Position numbers and translations under genes: made by a program. From assembly GCA_002293425.1 (NCBI GenBank), contig DBDE01000033.1:1-44668 (forward strand): 44,668 bases of DNA, given 5' to 3'. Source of the DNA: Alistipes sp. UBA940. GTDB lineage: Bacteria > Bacteroidota > Bacteroidia > Bacteroidales > Rikenellaceae. The notes beneath the pieces were generated by a model. That model was given only the letters and a program-made list of their open reading frames with translations. It made no database searches and was not told the origin of the DNA. Below, piece by piece: positions 14,721-21,996 of the stretch (position 1 is the stretch's first letter; every line of letters begins with the position of its first letter).

Positions 14721-16661
14721 ATGTCGGTTTTGAGGTTTGACAAGCAGAGTCTGGGAAATCTGGAATATTCGTTGAAGCGCGAAATGCTGGCGACGGATCG
14801 CAGCGGGGGATATATGTCGACAACGATAGTTTGTTGCAACACGCGAAAATATCACGGGTTGGTGGTGTGTCCCAAGGATAGCGAACAGGAGGATTATGTC
14901 CTCCTTTCGTCTTTGGACGAGACTGTGGTGCAGCAGGGTCAGGCCTTCAATTTGGCTATCCATCGTTTTCCGGGCGTTTATGAGCCGCGGGGCCATAAGT
15001 ACATCACCGATTTCGATTATACACCCTGTCCCGCTATCACTTATCGGGTGGGGGGTGTTGTCCTTAAAAAGGAGCTGTTGTGGGTGCATAACCGGACCCA
15101 GTTGTTGGTGAGGTATACGCTGTTGGAGGCCACGAGCGATACGGTGTTGAGGTTGAGGCCGTTTTTGGCTTTTCGGAATAAACACTCGGTGGGGCAGGCC
15201 AATATGTTTGCCGACGGTGGGGCATATTCTGTTTCGGGTGGGGTGAGGTGCCGGTTGTATCCCGACTTTCCGTGGTTGTATATGCAGGTCGACGGGGGGT
15301 CGGAGTTTGTTGCGGGGGCGGATTGGTACTATAAGTTCGAGTATTTGGAGGAGAAGGAGCGGGGTTATCCGTTCGAGGAGGATTTGCTGACGCCGGGTTA
15401 TTTCGAGTTCCCGATCAAGAGGGGACAGAGCGTGGTGTTTTCGGCCGCTCTGGAGCAGATGGGCGATGATTTGGGCGAGCAGTTTGCCGAGGAGTTGTCG
15501 CGAAGGAGCGATAAGAAAGATTTCATTTCGTGTTTGGAACATTCGGCGCGGCAGTTTATTTCGCGGCGGGATGGTCGTACGGAGGTTGTTGCGGGTTGGC
15601 CGTGGTTTGGAAGGTGGGGCAGGGACACTTTTATCGCTTTGCCCGGGATCACTTTGAGTCGAGGCGATGTGGATAGTTGTGTCGAGGTGGTGAACACTAT
15701 GACGTCGGAGATGCGGGACGGGTTGTTTCCCAATATGGGCGAGGCTTATAATTCGGTGGATGCGCCGTTGTGGTTTTTTTGGACGTTGCAGCAGTTGGAG
15801 CAGCACTTGGGGGCGAAGAAGATTTGGAAGGATTATGGGGAGAAGATGAAGGGGATCGTCGATGCTTATGTGCGTGGGGTGGGTGGCAATATCGGTGTGG
15901 GGGAGAATGGGTTGGTTTGGTCGGGTCATCCCGATTTGGCGATGACGTGGATGGATGCGGTGGTGGATGGAAGGCCGGTGACGGGCAGGGAGGGGATGCA
16001 GGTGGAGATCAATGCACTGTGGTATAATGCGGTTTGTTATAGTGTCGAGCTGGCTCGGCAGTTTAAGGATAAGTGGTGGGAGGGTTATGCCGAGTTGCCG
16101 GATAAGATAAAGGGTTCGTTTTTGGAGACTTTTTGGGATGAGGCGAAGGGCTATTTGGCCGATTATGTTAATGACGGGGTGCAGAATATGTTTGTTCGGC
16201 CCAACCAGGTGATTGCGTGTTCGTTGCGGTATAAGATGCTGGGTGAGGAGCAGTTGCTCAGTGTGTTGTTGACGGTGAAGAGACATTTGTTGACGCCGAA
16301 GGGGTTGCGGACGTTGAGTCCTCAGAATCCGCTTTACGAGGGTCGTTATGAGGGCGATCAGCCGACGCGGGATCGGGCTTATCATCAGGGGACGGTTTGG
16401 CCGTGGTTGCTGGAGCACTATGTGGCGGCTAATTTCGACGTGTTGGGTGAGTCGTTTTTGGAGAGGGCGCGGGAGATTTTGGCGGGGTTCGAGGAGGATA
16501 TTTCGAGTTATGGGATCGGGTCGATAGCGGAGATTTATGACGGCGATCCGCCCCATTGCCAACGTGGGGCCATTTCTCAGGCCTGGAGCGTGGGCGCAGT
16601 GCTGAGGATCCACGAGGCAATTACGAATTACGAGATGAAGAATTCTGTGCAGGGGAAATAA
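14721..16661 (+). CDS. Glycogen debranching enzyme (amylo-alpha-1,6-glucosidase, GH133-like)
   Basis: 646 residues, the usual length for the prokaryotic debranching family with an N-terminal GDE_N domain and a C-terminal alpha/alpha barrel. Seen: start MSVLRFDKQSLGNLEYSLKR, ATDRSGGYMSTTIVCCNTRKYHGLV (typical of this family), then barrel motifs GWPWFGRWGRDTFIALPG, GEAYNSVDAPLWFFWTLQ, RPNQVIACSL and YHQGTVWPWLLEHY. It removes alpha-1,6 branches left after phosphorylase. The final residues (AITNYEMKNSVQGK) are encoded by a two-unit ATTACGA heptamer array and look like a recent extension past the normal end. It is followed after 19 bases by a GT4 gene, then a GH57 gene, all on one transcript. Confidence 0.93.
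   Translation: MSVLRFDKQSLGNLEYSLKREMLATDRSGGYMSTTIVCCNTRKYHGLVVCPKDSEQEDYVLLSSLDETVVQQGQAFNLAIHRFPGVYEPRGHKYITDFDYTPCPAITYRVGGVVLKKELLWVHNRTQLLVRYTLLEATSDTVLRLRPFLAFRNKHSVGQANMFADGGAYSVSGGVRCRLYPDFPWLYMQVDGGSEFVAGADWYYKFEYLEEKERGYPFEEDLLTPGYFEFPIKRGQSVVFSAALEQMGDDLGEQFAEELSRRSDKKDFISCLEHSARQFISRRDGRTEVVAGWPWFGRWGRDTFIALPGITLSRGDVDSCVEVVNTMTSEMRDGLFPNMGEAYNSVDAPLWFFWTLQQLEQHLGAKKIWKDYGEKMKGIVDAYVRGVGGNIGVGENGLVWSGHPDLAMTWMDAVVDGRPVTGREGMQVEINALWYNAVCYSVELARQFKDKWWEGYAELPDKIKGSFLETFWDEAKGYLADYVNDGVQNMFVRPNQVIACSLRYKMLGEEQLLSVLLTVKRHLLTPKGLRTLSPQNPLYEGRYEGDQPTRDRAYHQGTVWPWLLEHYVAANFDVLGESFLERAREILAGFEEDISSYGIGSIAEIYDGDPPHCQRGAISQAWSVGAVLRIHEAITNYEMKNSVQGK
16619..16634 (+). repeat. Heptamer array (AATTACG)2 in 3' end of debranching gene
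   Basis: Two perfect AATTACG units plus AG, inside the coding sequence, giving ITNYE near the C-terminus. Same unit as arrays at 20525, 26583, 26666, 30191 and 34547. Confidence 0.8.
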
Positions 16662-16680
16662 TTTTCAATTTGGACAAGCT

Positions 16681-17964
16681 ATGCGAGTATTGATGTTTGG
16701 TTGGGAGTTTCCGCCGCATATAGCGGGGGGGTTGGGAACGGCGACCTATGGGTTGACCAGAGGCCTGGCCAAGCACGGTGTGGAGATTAAGATGGTCGTC
16801 CCGAAGGCGTATGGAGATGAGGATCAGCGGTTTGTCAGGGTGGTTAATGCGTCGGATGTGGTGACGCGGTTCGGCGATGTGAGGTATCGGGATGTGTGGG
16901 ACCGGATGAGCTTTATCGAGATCGACTCTAATCTTATACCATATTGTTCGCCGGAGGAGTGGGAGTGTAAAAAAGAGGCTTGGAAGAGTGGCAAGGCTTA
17001 TGAGGGGACCGATTTATGGGAGGGACGGTTCAGCTTTTCGGGACGGTATGGCGAGAATTTGATGGAGGAGGTGGCTCGTTATGCTATGGTTGCGGCGCGG
17101 GTTGCGGAGGAGTTGCAGGGGCAGTTCGATGTTATTCACGCTCACGATTGGTTGACCTATTATGCGGGGATTGCGGCTAAGGCGGTGAGTGGTCGGCCGT
17201 TGGTGGTGCATATGCACGCCACGGAGTATGACCGGAGCGGGGAGAACGTCAATCGGATGGTTTACGATATTGAAAAGGCGGGTATGGAGGCGGCGGATCG
17301 GGTTATTGCGGTGAGCAATTTGACGCGCAATATTGTTATCGAGAAGTATGGCATTGCGGCGGAGAAGGTTGTGGCGGTGCATAATGCGGTGCGGTTTGCG
17401 TCGAGCACTCCGGAGGATGTGGAGCGGGGGGTTGAGGATAAGATTGTTACGTTTTTGGGCAGGATCACTTACCAGAAGGGTCCCGATTATTTTGTTGAGG
17501 CGGCGGCTAAGGTGTTGAAGCGGGTGCCTAATGTGAGGTTTGTGATGGCTGGGAGCGGCGATATGATGAACCACGTGGTGAGGCGGGTGGCGAAGTTGGG
17601 GATTGCGGACAGGTTCCATTTTACGGGATTTTTGAAGGGCGACGATGTTCAGAAGATGTTTATGCTCAGCGACGTTTATGTGATGCCGAGCGTGAGCGAA
17701 CCTTTTGGGATTTCGCCGTTGGAGGCTATGCGGAGCAATGTTCCGGTGATAATTTCGAAGCAGAGCGGGGTTGCGGAGGTTTTGGAGTATGCGGTGAAGG
17801 TGGATTATTGGGATGTGGATGCGTTGGCGGATGCGATTTATGCTTTGGTGGAGTATCCGGCTTTGAGTTCTATGTTTTCGGAGAAGGGTTTGGAGGAGGT
17901 TACGGGGTTGAAGTGGGATAATGCGGCGGCGAAGGTTAAACGAGTTTATGAAAGTGTGATATAA
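16681..17964 (+). CDS. GT4-family glycosyltransferase, glycogen-synthase-like
   Basis: 427 residues, GT-B fold. Seen: the nucleotide-sugar glycine loop near the start (MFGWEFPPHIAGGLGTATYG), HAHDWLTYYAGI and VVHMHATEYDRS in the N-terminal half, then VTFLGRITYQKGPDYFVEAA and the E-x7-E motif SEPFGISPLEAM in the C-terminal half, as in GT4 retaining transferases. Family members in Bacteroidota glycogen loci sit between the debranching enzyme and the GH57 gene exactly as here, so a role in alpha-glucan chain start or elongation is likely; the donor (ADP- or UDP-glucose) cannot be told from sequence. Its TAA stop shares one base with the next ATG (TAATG), so translation is coupled. Confidence 0.9.
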   Translation: MRVLMFGWEFPPHIAGGLGTATYGLTRGLAKHGVEIKMVVPKAYGDEDQRFVRVVNASDVVTRFGDVRYRDVWDRMSFIEIDSNLIPYCSPEEWECKKEAWKSGKAYEGTDLWEGRFSFSGRYGENLMEEVARYAMVAARVAEELQGQFDVIHAHDWLTYYAGIAAKAVSGRPLVVHMHATEYDRSGENVNRMVYDIEKAGMEAADRVIAVSNLTRNIVIEKYGIAAEKVVAVHNAVRFASSTPEDVERGVEDKIVTFLGRITYQKGPDYFVEAAAKVLKRVPNVRFVMAGSGDMMNHVVRRVAKLGIADRFHFTGFLKGDDVQKMFMLSDVYVMPSVSEPFGISPLEAMRSNVPVIISKQSGVAEVLEYAVKVDYWDVDALADAIYALVEYPALSSMFSEKGLEEVTGLKWDNAAAKVKRVYESVI

Positions 17965-19139
17965 TGAAGACGGTTTGTTTTTATTTTCAGGTTCATCAGC
18001 CGATGAGGCTTCGACGTTATCGCTTTTTCGATATGGGAAGGCATCATAATTATTTGGACGATGCGGCGAATCGGTCGATTATGCAGAAGGTGGCCAGAAG
18101 GTGCTATTTGCCGATGAATGCGTTGCTGTTGAGGCTGATTGAGAAGTTTGAGGGGCGGTTTCGGGTTACTTTTTCGATTTCCGGTTCGGCGGTGGAGCAG
18201 TTTAAGAGTTTTGCGCCGGAGGTGTTGGAGAGTTTTCGGAAGTTGGCTGCGACGGGGTGTGTGGAGTTTTTGGCGGAGACTTATTCTCATTCGTTGTCGA
18301 GCTTGGCCAATATGGATGAGTTTCGGAGCGAGGTGGAGAGACATCGGGCTATGGTGGAGCAGGAGTTCGGGCAGACTCCGCGGGCGTTCAGGAACACGGA
18401 GCTTATCTATTCGGACGATATTGGGGCGGAGGTTTCGAAGATGGGGTTTGGTACGATGCTGGCCGAGGGGGCTAAGCACGTGTTGGGGTGGAAGTCGCCT
18501 AATTATGTTTATAGTGGCGGCAGTTTGAGGTTGTTGTTGAGGAATTATAAACTTTCGGACGATATTGCTTTTCGGTTTTCCAATCGCGAGTGGAGCGAGT
18601 GGCCGTTGACGGCACAGAAGTATGTGGATTGGGTGAGTGAGGGTGCGGGCGATGTGACGAATTTGTTTATGGATTATGAGACTTTCGGGGAGCATCAGTG
18701 GGCGGATAGCGGGATTTTTGACTTTTTCGAGAGGTTGCCGGGTGTGATGTTGGACAGGGGGTTGGAGTTTGCTACGGTGAGTGAGGTGGGGTACGAGTCG
18801 GTTGGGTCGTTGTCGTGTCCTCACCCGATGAGTTGGGCGGATGAGGAGCGGGATGTGACGGCGTGGTTGGGCAATGAGTTGCAGGACGAGGCGTTTGGGA
18901 AGTTGTATGGGTTGAGGGAGAAAGTTTTGGCGGTGGATGATGCCGATTTTTATTTTGTTTGGCGGTTTATGCAGAACTCGGATCACTTCTACTATATGGC
19001 CACGAAGTGGCTGAGTGATGGGGATGTGCACACCTATTTCAACCCTTATGGCTCGGCTTATGAGGCGTTCATAAATTATATGAATGTTTTGGCGGATTTC
19101 AGCATTGAACTCGATCGAAAGTTAGAAGATAAGAACTAA
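17964..19139 (+). CDS. GH57-family alpha-amylase/branching-type glycosidase
   Basis: 391 residues. The start FYFQVHQPMRLRRYRFFDMG is the GH57 hallmark (His-x-Pro). Further: ETYSHSLSSL, RNTELIYSDDIG, the nucleophile region GTMLAEGAKHVLG (Glu) and the acid/base region LFMDYETFGEHQW (Asp). GH57 enzymes act on alpha-1,4-glucans, hydrolysing or rearranging them; whether this one hydrolyses or branches cannot be read from sequence. Its TAA stop lies within a heptamer array (AAGAACT)n, so the last residues DKN are repeat-derived. Last gene of the glycogen operon. Confidence 0.92.
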   Translation: MKTVCFYFQVHQPMRLRRYRFFDMGRHHNYLDDAANRSIMQKVARRCYLPMNALLLRLIEKFEGRFRVTFSISGSAVEQFKSFAPEVLESFRKLAATGCVEFLAETYSHSLSSLANMDEFRSEVERHRAMVEQEFGQTPRAFRNTELIYSDDIGAEVSKMGFGTMLAEGAKHVLGWKSPNYVYSGGSLRLLLRNYKLSDDIAFRFSNREWSEWPLTAQKYVDWVSEGAGDVTNLFMDYETFGEHQWADSGIFDFFERLPGVMLDRGLEFATVSEVGYESVGSLSCPHPMSWADEERDVTAWLGNELQDEAFGKLYGLREKVLAVDDADFYFVWRFMQNSDHFYYMATKWLSDGDVHTYFNPYGSAYEAFINYMNVLADFSIELDRKLEDKN

Positions 19140-19195
19140 GAACTAAAAACTAAAAACTGGGCTACGCGACGCGAGCTACGCAAAGCAAAGCAAAG
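19131..19195 (+). repeat. Heptamer array plus GC-rich module at end of glycogen operon
   Basis: AAGAACT, AAGAACT, AAAAACT, AAAAACT (19131-19158), then GGGCTACGCGACGCGAGCT and ACGC followed by AAAGC repeats. The array covers the GH57 stop codon. The module after it (GGCTACGCG...AGCT) recurs, in reverse orientation, between the two arrays at 39064-39137. Confidence 0.75.
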
Positions 19196-19209
19196 TCGAA
19201 AGGAATAGT

Positions 19210-19217
19210 TATATTTG
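19210..19217 (+). promoter_or_regulatory. Promoter -7 element of rod-like RNA
   Basis: TATATTTG followed by C, full match to TAnnTTTG; transcription would start near 19224, about 25 bases before the first stem of the RNA. Confidence 0.65.
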
Positions 19218-19248
19218 CAACGACATATTGAGTATTAACAACTTTTTT

Positions 19249-19423
19249 CTCACAGTAAACTAAGGAACCGCCATCAGGCGGTGTTTCAAAAAGGGGATTA
19301 AGGTTGCTAAGCTCGGAGTTGGCTTTGGTGCAGATTGTGCCAAAGCAACTTCGGGTGTGGAGCAATCTTCCTTTTGGGGTTTCCTTAGACCTGCTGTGAG
19401 GGATTGTAAACCACACCTTTTTT
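19249..19423 (+). ncRNA. Rod-like structured RNA, 6S-like candidate
   Basis: A noncoding stretch folds into one long rod. Closing stems: CTCACAG (19249-19255) with CTGTGAG (19394-19400), and CTAAGGAA (19260-19267) with TTCCTTAG (19381-19388). A side hairpin CCGCC-ATCA-GGCGG (19268-19281) lies in the 5' strand. Then CAAAAAGG with CCTTTTG (19287-19294/19370-19376), GGTTGCT with AGCAATC (19302-19308/19361-19367), AGTTG with CAACT (19317-19321/19346-19350) and CTTTGG with CCAAAG (19323-19328/19340-19345), capped by an 11-base loop. A promoter lies upstream and a T-run at 19418-19423. Length about 150-200 and a rod with a central, partly open section and side hairpin fit 6S RNA, the RNA polymerase decoy; a Bacteroidales RNA motif of this general type is known, but I cannot test membership. 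A leader for the small gene that follows is the alternative. Confidence 0.6.
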
Positions 19424-19642
19424 ATGAAAACTTATGATGTTTTGGGGTTCGAGTACTTGATGGAGGGGGATTGGATCAGGATGTATGACCACGAGCCCGG
19501 CAGATGGCGAATCGAAATTGCTGAGGATGGAGCTTATCGCGATGTGTGTTTCCGTGGCAATGGAGAGTTGCTGAGCGGCCACGGATTCTGGCGGGATGGG
19601 ATGTTCTATCTGAATGAAGAGCAGAGATTGATTTTGAACTAA
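19424..19642 (+). CDS. Small hypothetical protein downstream of rod-like RNA
   Basis: 72 residues, acidic and aromatic (MKTYDVLGFEYLMEGDWIRM...), with a predicted all-beta pattern and no membrane segment or signal. No family recognised. The ATG comes directly after the T-run that ends the structured RNA, so it is either expressed by read-through of that RNA or is not translated. The composition is protein-like and the frame has no rare features. A 6-bp hairpin (TCGACT/AGTCGA, 19643-19659) follows the stop between this gene and the convergent surE. Confidence 0.5.
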   Translation: MKTYDVLGFEYLMEGDWIRMYDHEPGRWRIEIAEDGAYRDVCFRGNGELLSGHGFWRDGMFYLNEEQRLILN

Positions 19643-19660
19643 TCGACTTGCGGAGTCGAG

Positions 19661-20434
19661 CTATCTGTCTAAAATTTTCCCCAGCGGGTTTAGTTGGGCG
19701 TGGTCGGTGAGGTCGATCTGGATGGGCACGACCGCAACATAGCCGTTTGACAGGGCCCACTCGTCCGTGTCTGTCGCCTCCGGTTCGTGATTGATGAATT
19801 CGCCCGTCAACCAAAAATAATCCCTGTTCGCGGGATTTTGGCGAATGAAGAACTCCTCTTTCCAATAGCCGCGGGTTTGGCGGCACACTTTGATTCCCTT
19901 GATGGCTTCGGGCCGCAGACGGGGGATGTTGACGTTCAGACAGAGGGGCAGGGCGATGTTTCCGCCCAGAATGTTGTCCACAATTTCGCGGGCGATGTTT
20001 CCGGCGGCTTCGAAATCGGCGTCCAGTGAGTGGTCGTCCAGCGAGAAGCCTATCGACGGGGTGTCGTAGAAACTGCCCTCGATCGCCGCGCCCATTGTGC
20101 CCGAGTAGAGGACGTTGATGGCGGCGTTGGAACCGTGGTTGATGCCGGAGCAGATAAGGTCTAACTTTTTGCCGACGATGAGGTGGTCAAGAGCCATTTT
20201 TACGCAGTCGACGGGGGTTCCGCTGCAGGCGTAAACCTCTAAGCCGGGCTCTCGCCGGACTTCGCGCAGGAAGAGTGGCGAGGACATTGTTATTGCGTGG
20301 GCCATCCCGCTTCGTGTGCTTTCGGGAGCTACGACGACGATGTGGCCCAGAGGGCGCATCACTTCTATCAGCCTCTCCAATCCTTTCGCCCCGACGCCGT
20401 CGTCGTTGGTCAGAAAAATCAAACGTTCCGCCAT
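19661..20434 (-). CDS. surE: 5'/3'-nucleotidase SurE
   Basis: 257 residues, normal length. SurE dephosphorylates nucleoside monophosphates and related compounds with a bound divalent metal. Seen: the N-terminal metal motif FLTNDDGVGAKGLERL, APESTRSGMAHAIT, the conserved GTPVDCVKMAL, SGINHGSNAAINVLYSGTMGAA with the metal-binding Asn, and the domain-swapped C-terminal arm. The start ATG at 20434 lies 25 bases after a full -7 element on the minus strand. It is convergent with the small ORF at 19424 and divergent from rplS. Confidence 0.95.
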   Translation of the reverse strand: MAERLIFLTNDDGVGAKGLERLIEVMRPLGHIVVVAPESTRSGMAHAITMSSPLFLREVRREPGLEVYACSGTPVDCVKMALDHLIVGKKLDLICSGINHGSNAAINVLYSGTMGAAIEGSFYDTPSIGFSLDDHSLDADFEAAGNIAREIVDNILGGNIALPLCLNVNIPRLRPEAIKGIKVCRQTRGYWKEEFFIRQNPANRDYFWLTGEFINHEPEATDTDEWALSNGYVAVVPIQIDLTDHAQLNPLGKILDR

Positions 20435-20458
20435 AATTTTTTCTCAATTTTCAGATGA

Positions 20459-20466
20459 CAAAGGTA
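20459..20466 (-). promoter_or_regulatory. Promoter -7 element of surE
   Basis: Reads TACCTTTG on the minus strand, a full match to TAnnTTTG, 25 bases upstream of the ATG. Confidence 0.7.
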
Positions 20467-20477
20467 CAAATTTTATA

Positions 20478-20514
20478 GATTGCCGCGTTACGCTGATGCG
20501 TTCCTCGCAATGAC
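20478..20514. repeat. REP-like palindromic element (CATTGCGAGG...GCAATC type)
   Basis: On the minus strand this reads GTCATTGCGAGGAACGCA, then TCAGCGTAACGCGGCAATC: ATTGC and GCAAT ends around a GC-rich centre. Elements starting CATTGCGAGG and ending GCAATC are recurrent intergenic repeats in many bacterial genomes. It lies between the surE promoter and a heptamer array. Confidence 0.55.
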
Positions 20515-20524
20515 GATGCGAAAA

Positions 20525-20559
20525 AATTCGTAATTCGTAATTCGTAATTCGTAATTTTT
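20525..20559 (+). repeat. Heptamer array (AATTCGT)4
   Basis: Four perfect AATTCGT units then AATTTTT; the reverse complement is the ACGAATT unit seen elsewhere. The array ends four bases before the -7 element of rplS, so it forms the -33 region of that promoter. Confidence 0.9.
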
Positions 20560-20562
20560 ATA

Positions 20563-20570
20563 TATCTTTG
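20563..20570 (+). promoter_or_regulatory. Promoter -7 element of rplS
   Basis: TATCTTTG followed by C, full match to TAnnTTTG. The start of transcription would be near 20577. Confidence 0.72.
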
Positions 20571-20573
20571 CGG

Positions 20574-20607
20574 CTCCAACCGCTCGGGAGACGCGCCGAT
20601 GTTGGAG
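20574..20607 (+). promoter_or_regulatory. Candidate L19 ribosomal protein leader hairpin
   Basis: CTCCAAC (20574-20580) pairs perfectly with GTTGGAG (20601-20607); inside it CGC/GCG (20581-20583/20593-20595) can pair. The hairpin occupies the 5' leader of rplS, 26 bases before the ATG. Autoregulatory leaders are known for L19 genes in several phyla, so feedback by L19 is a fair inference. Confidence 0.5.
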
Positions 20608-20633
20608 GATTGGAATAAAAAATTTTTAGAGAA

Positions 20634-20996
20634 ATGAATAAGGAGCAATTGATCAAAGTGGCCCAGGAGGCTATGTGGCCTGTTAAGGAGGTGCCCGAGT
20701 TTAATTCGGGGGACACCATCACGGTGACGTATAAGATTATCGAGGGCAATAAGGAGCGTTTGCAGTCATTCCGCGGGGTTGTTATCCAGATTAAGGGCTC
20801 CGGCGTGACCAAAATGTTCACCATTCGCAAGGTGTCGAACGGGGTTGGCGTGGAGAGGATTTTCCCGCTCTATTCGCCTCATATCGACTCCATCGAGGTT
20901 AATAAGCGGGGTGTTGTCCGCAGGGCGAGGATCTATTACCTCAGGGGCTTGACGGGCAAGAAGGCCAGGATCAAGGAGAAGAGGGTTACGAAGTAA
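20634..20996 (+). CDS. rplS: 50S ribosomal protein L19
   Basis: 120 residues, usual length. L19 sits at the interface of the 30S and 50S subunits and binds 23S rRNA. Seen: the family core FNSGDTITVTYKIIEGNKERLQSFRG, GVTKMFTIRKVSNGVGVERIFPLYSP and the basic end VRRARIYYLRGLTGKKARIKEK. It is a single-gene unit here, with its own promoter, leader hairpin and terminator, not with the rpsP-rimM-trmD genes found beside it in Proteobacteria. Confidence 0.98.
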   Translation: MNKEQLIKVAQEAMWPVKEVPEFNSGDTITVTYKIIEGNKERLQSFRGVVIQIKGSGVTKMFTIRKVSNGVGVERIFPLYSPHIDSIEVNKRGVVRRARIYYLRGLTGKKARIKEKRVTK

Positions 20997-21001
20997 AAAT
21001 T

Positions 21002-21035
21002 AAAAACGGCTGGCGAAAGCGAGCCGTTTTTTTTT
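21002..21035 (+). terminator. Intrinsic terminator of rplS
   Basis: AAAAACGGCT (21002-21011) and AGCCGTTTTT (21022-21031) with an inner stem capped by a GAAA tetraloop, then T to 21035. The T-run leads directly into the next -7 element. Confidence 0.94.
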
Positions 21036-21036
21036 A

Positions 21037-21044
21037 TATATTTG
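21037..21044 (+). promoter_or_regulatory. Promoter -7 element of sensor kinase operon
   Basis: TATATTTG, full match to TAnnTTTG; the ATG is at 21052, only 7 bases after the element, so the message should be leaderless or nearly so. Confidence 0.68.
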
Positions 21045-21051
21045 TATCGTT

Positions 21052-21996
21052 ATGATGGTAAAGATTTTGCTTGTCGTGTCGATGCTGTTGCAGTTGGTGG
21101 CGACGGTGTGGGCTGTAGGGTTGGTGCGCAAGACCAAGTTCAACTCGGTGTGGATACTGTTTAGTGTCGCTTTGTTGATTATGACGGCGAGTCGGGTTTT
21201 GCAGTTTGTCCACTTTGTGCCGCGGGGCGGGAGCTCGCCGTGGTTTGTCACGATGGTGTGGATCGACATTGCCATTTCGTTGTGTATGAGTTTTGTGTTG
21301 TTTAATGCTCGGCGGTTGGTGGAGTATGTCGACAGGCTGATTTTTCAGAGGACGCTGACCAGTAAGCGGATATTGTCGGCCACGCTGCGGACGGAGGAGA
21401 AGGAGCGGATCCGGTTTTCGAAGGAGCTTCACGACGGGTTGGGGCCGTTGTTGTCGAGTGCCAAGATGTCGCTTTCGGCTTTGGGCGAGATGTCGGCCCA
21501 GAATGGCGAGATTGTCGAGGGGACGCGGCACGTGATCGACGAGGCGATCCGCAGTTTGAGGGAGATTTCGAATAATCTCAGTCCTCACGTTTTGAACGAG
21601 TTCGGGTTGGGCCGCGGGGTTGGGAACTTTGTGGATAGGTTGGCGGGGTTGCACGATATGAAGATCGAGTATCGGACAAATTTGAGTGGGGAGCGGTTCG
21701 ACACGGATGTGGAGGTGATACTTTATCGGGTGATTTGCGAGTTGGTGAACAATTCGTTGAAACATTCGGGGGCGCGCGGGGCTAAGATAGAGTTGGATTA
21801 TGATGGTGGGAATATTATGCTCGATTATTCGGACGATGGTTGCGGGTTTAGTCCGGTGGCTGTGGAGGGTGTGGGAATGGGTTTGAGCAATATTGCTTCG
21901 AGGATCGGGACGTTGAACGGGGAGTTGGATATTGTTTCGCGCCGCGGTGAGGGGATGCGGGCGCGGGCTCGGATTAGTCTTTCGAGAAATGGTTGA
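21052..21996 (+). CDS. NarL-system sensor histidine kinase (HisKA_3)
   Basis: 314 residues. Three membrane segments (about 3-24, 33-54, 66-86) with almost no periplasmic domain, so it probably senses a membrane-borne or intracellular cue. Then the HisKA_3 dimerisation/phosphoacceptor helix: EEKERIRFSKELHDGLGPLL with His127 followed by Asp, as in NarX/DesK-type kinases. The C-terminal HATPase domain shows the N box (CELVNNSLKHSGA), DDGCGF and GVGMGLSNIASR. It phosphorylates the response regulator encoded next, whose ATG overlaps this gene's end by 8 bases. An ATG two codons long (MM) opens the gene; either Met may be used. Confidence 0.93.
   Translation: MMVKILLVVSMLLQLVATVWAVGLVRKTKFNSVWILFSVALLIMTASRVLQFVHFVPRGGSSPWFVTMVWIDIAISLCMSFVLFNARRLVEYVDRLIFQRTLTSKRILSATLRTEEKERIRFSKELHDGLGPLLSSAKMSLSALGEMSAQNGEIVEGTRHVIDEAIRSLREISNNLSPHVLNEFGLGRGVGNFVDRLAGLHDMKIEYRTNLSGERFDTDVEVILYRVICELVNNSLKHSGARGAKIELDYDGGNIMLDYSDDGCGFSPVAVEGVGMGLSNIASRIGTLNGELDIVSRRGEGMRARARISLSRNG

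Noticed and set aside
19160..19423. Possible tRNA or CRISPR in the gap after the GH57 gene
   Set aside because: No cloverleaf with a T-loop GTTCRA was found and the repeats are 7-bp arrays, not spaced direct repeats; the gap is better explained as a rod-like RNA.
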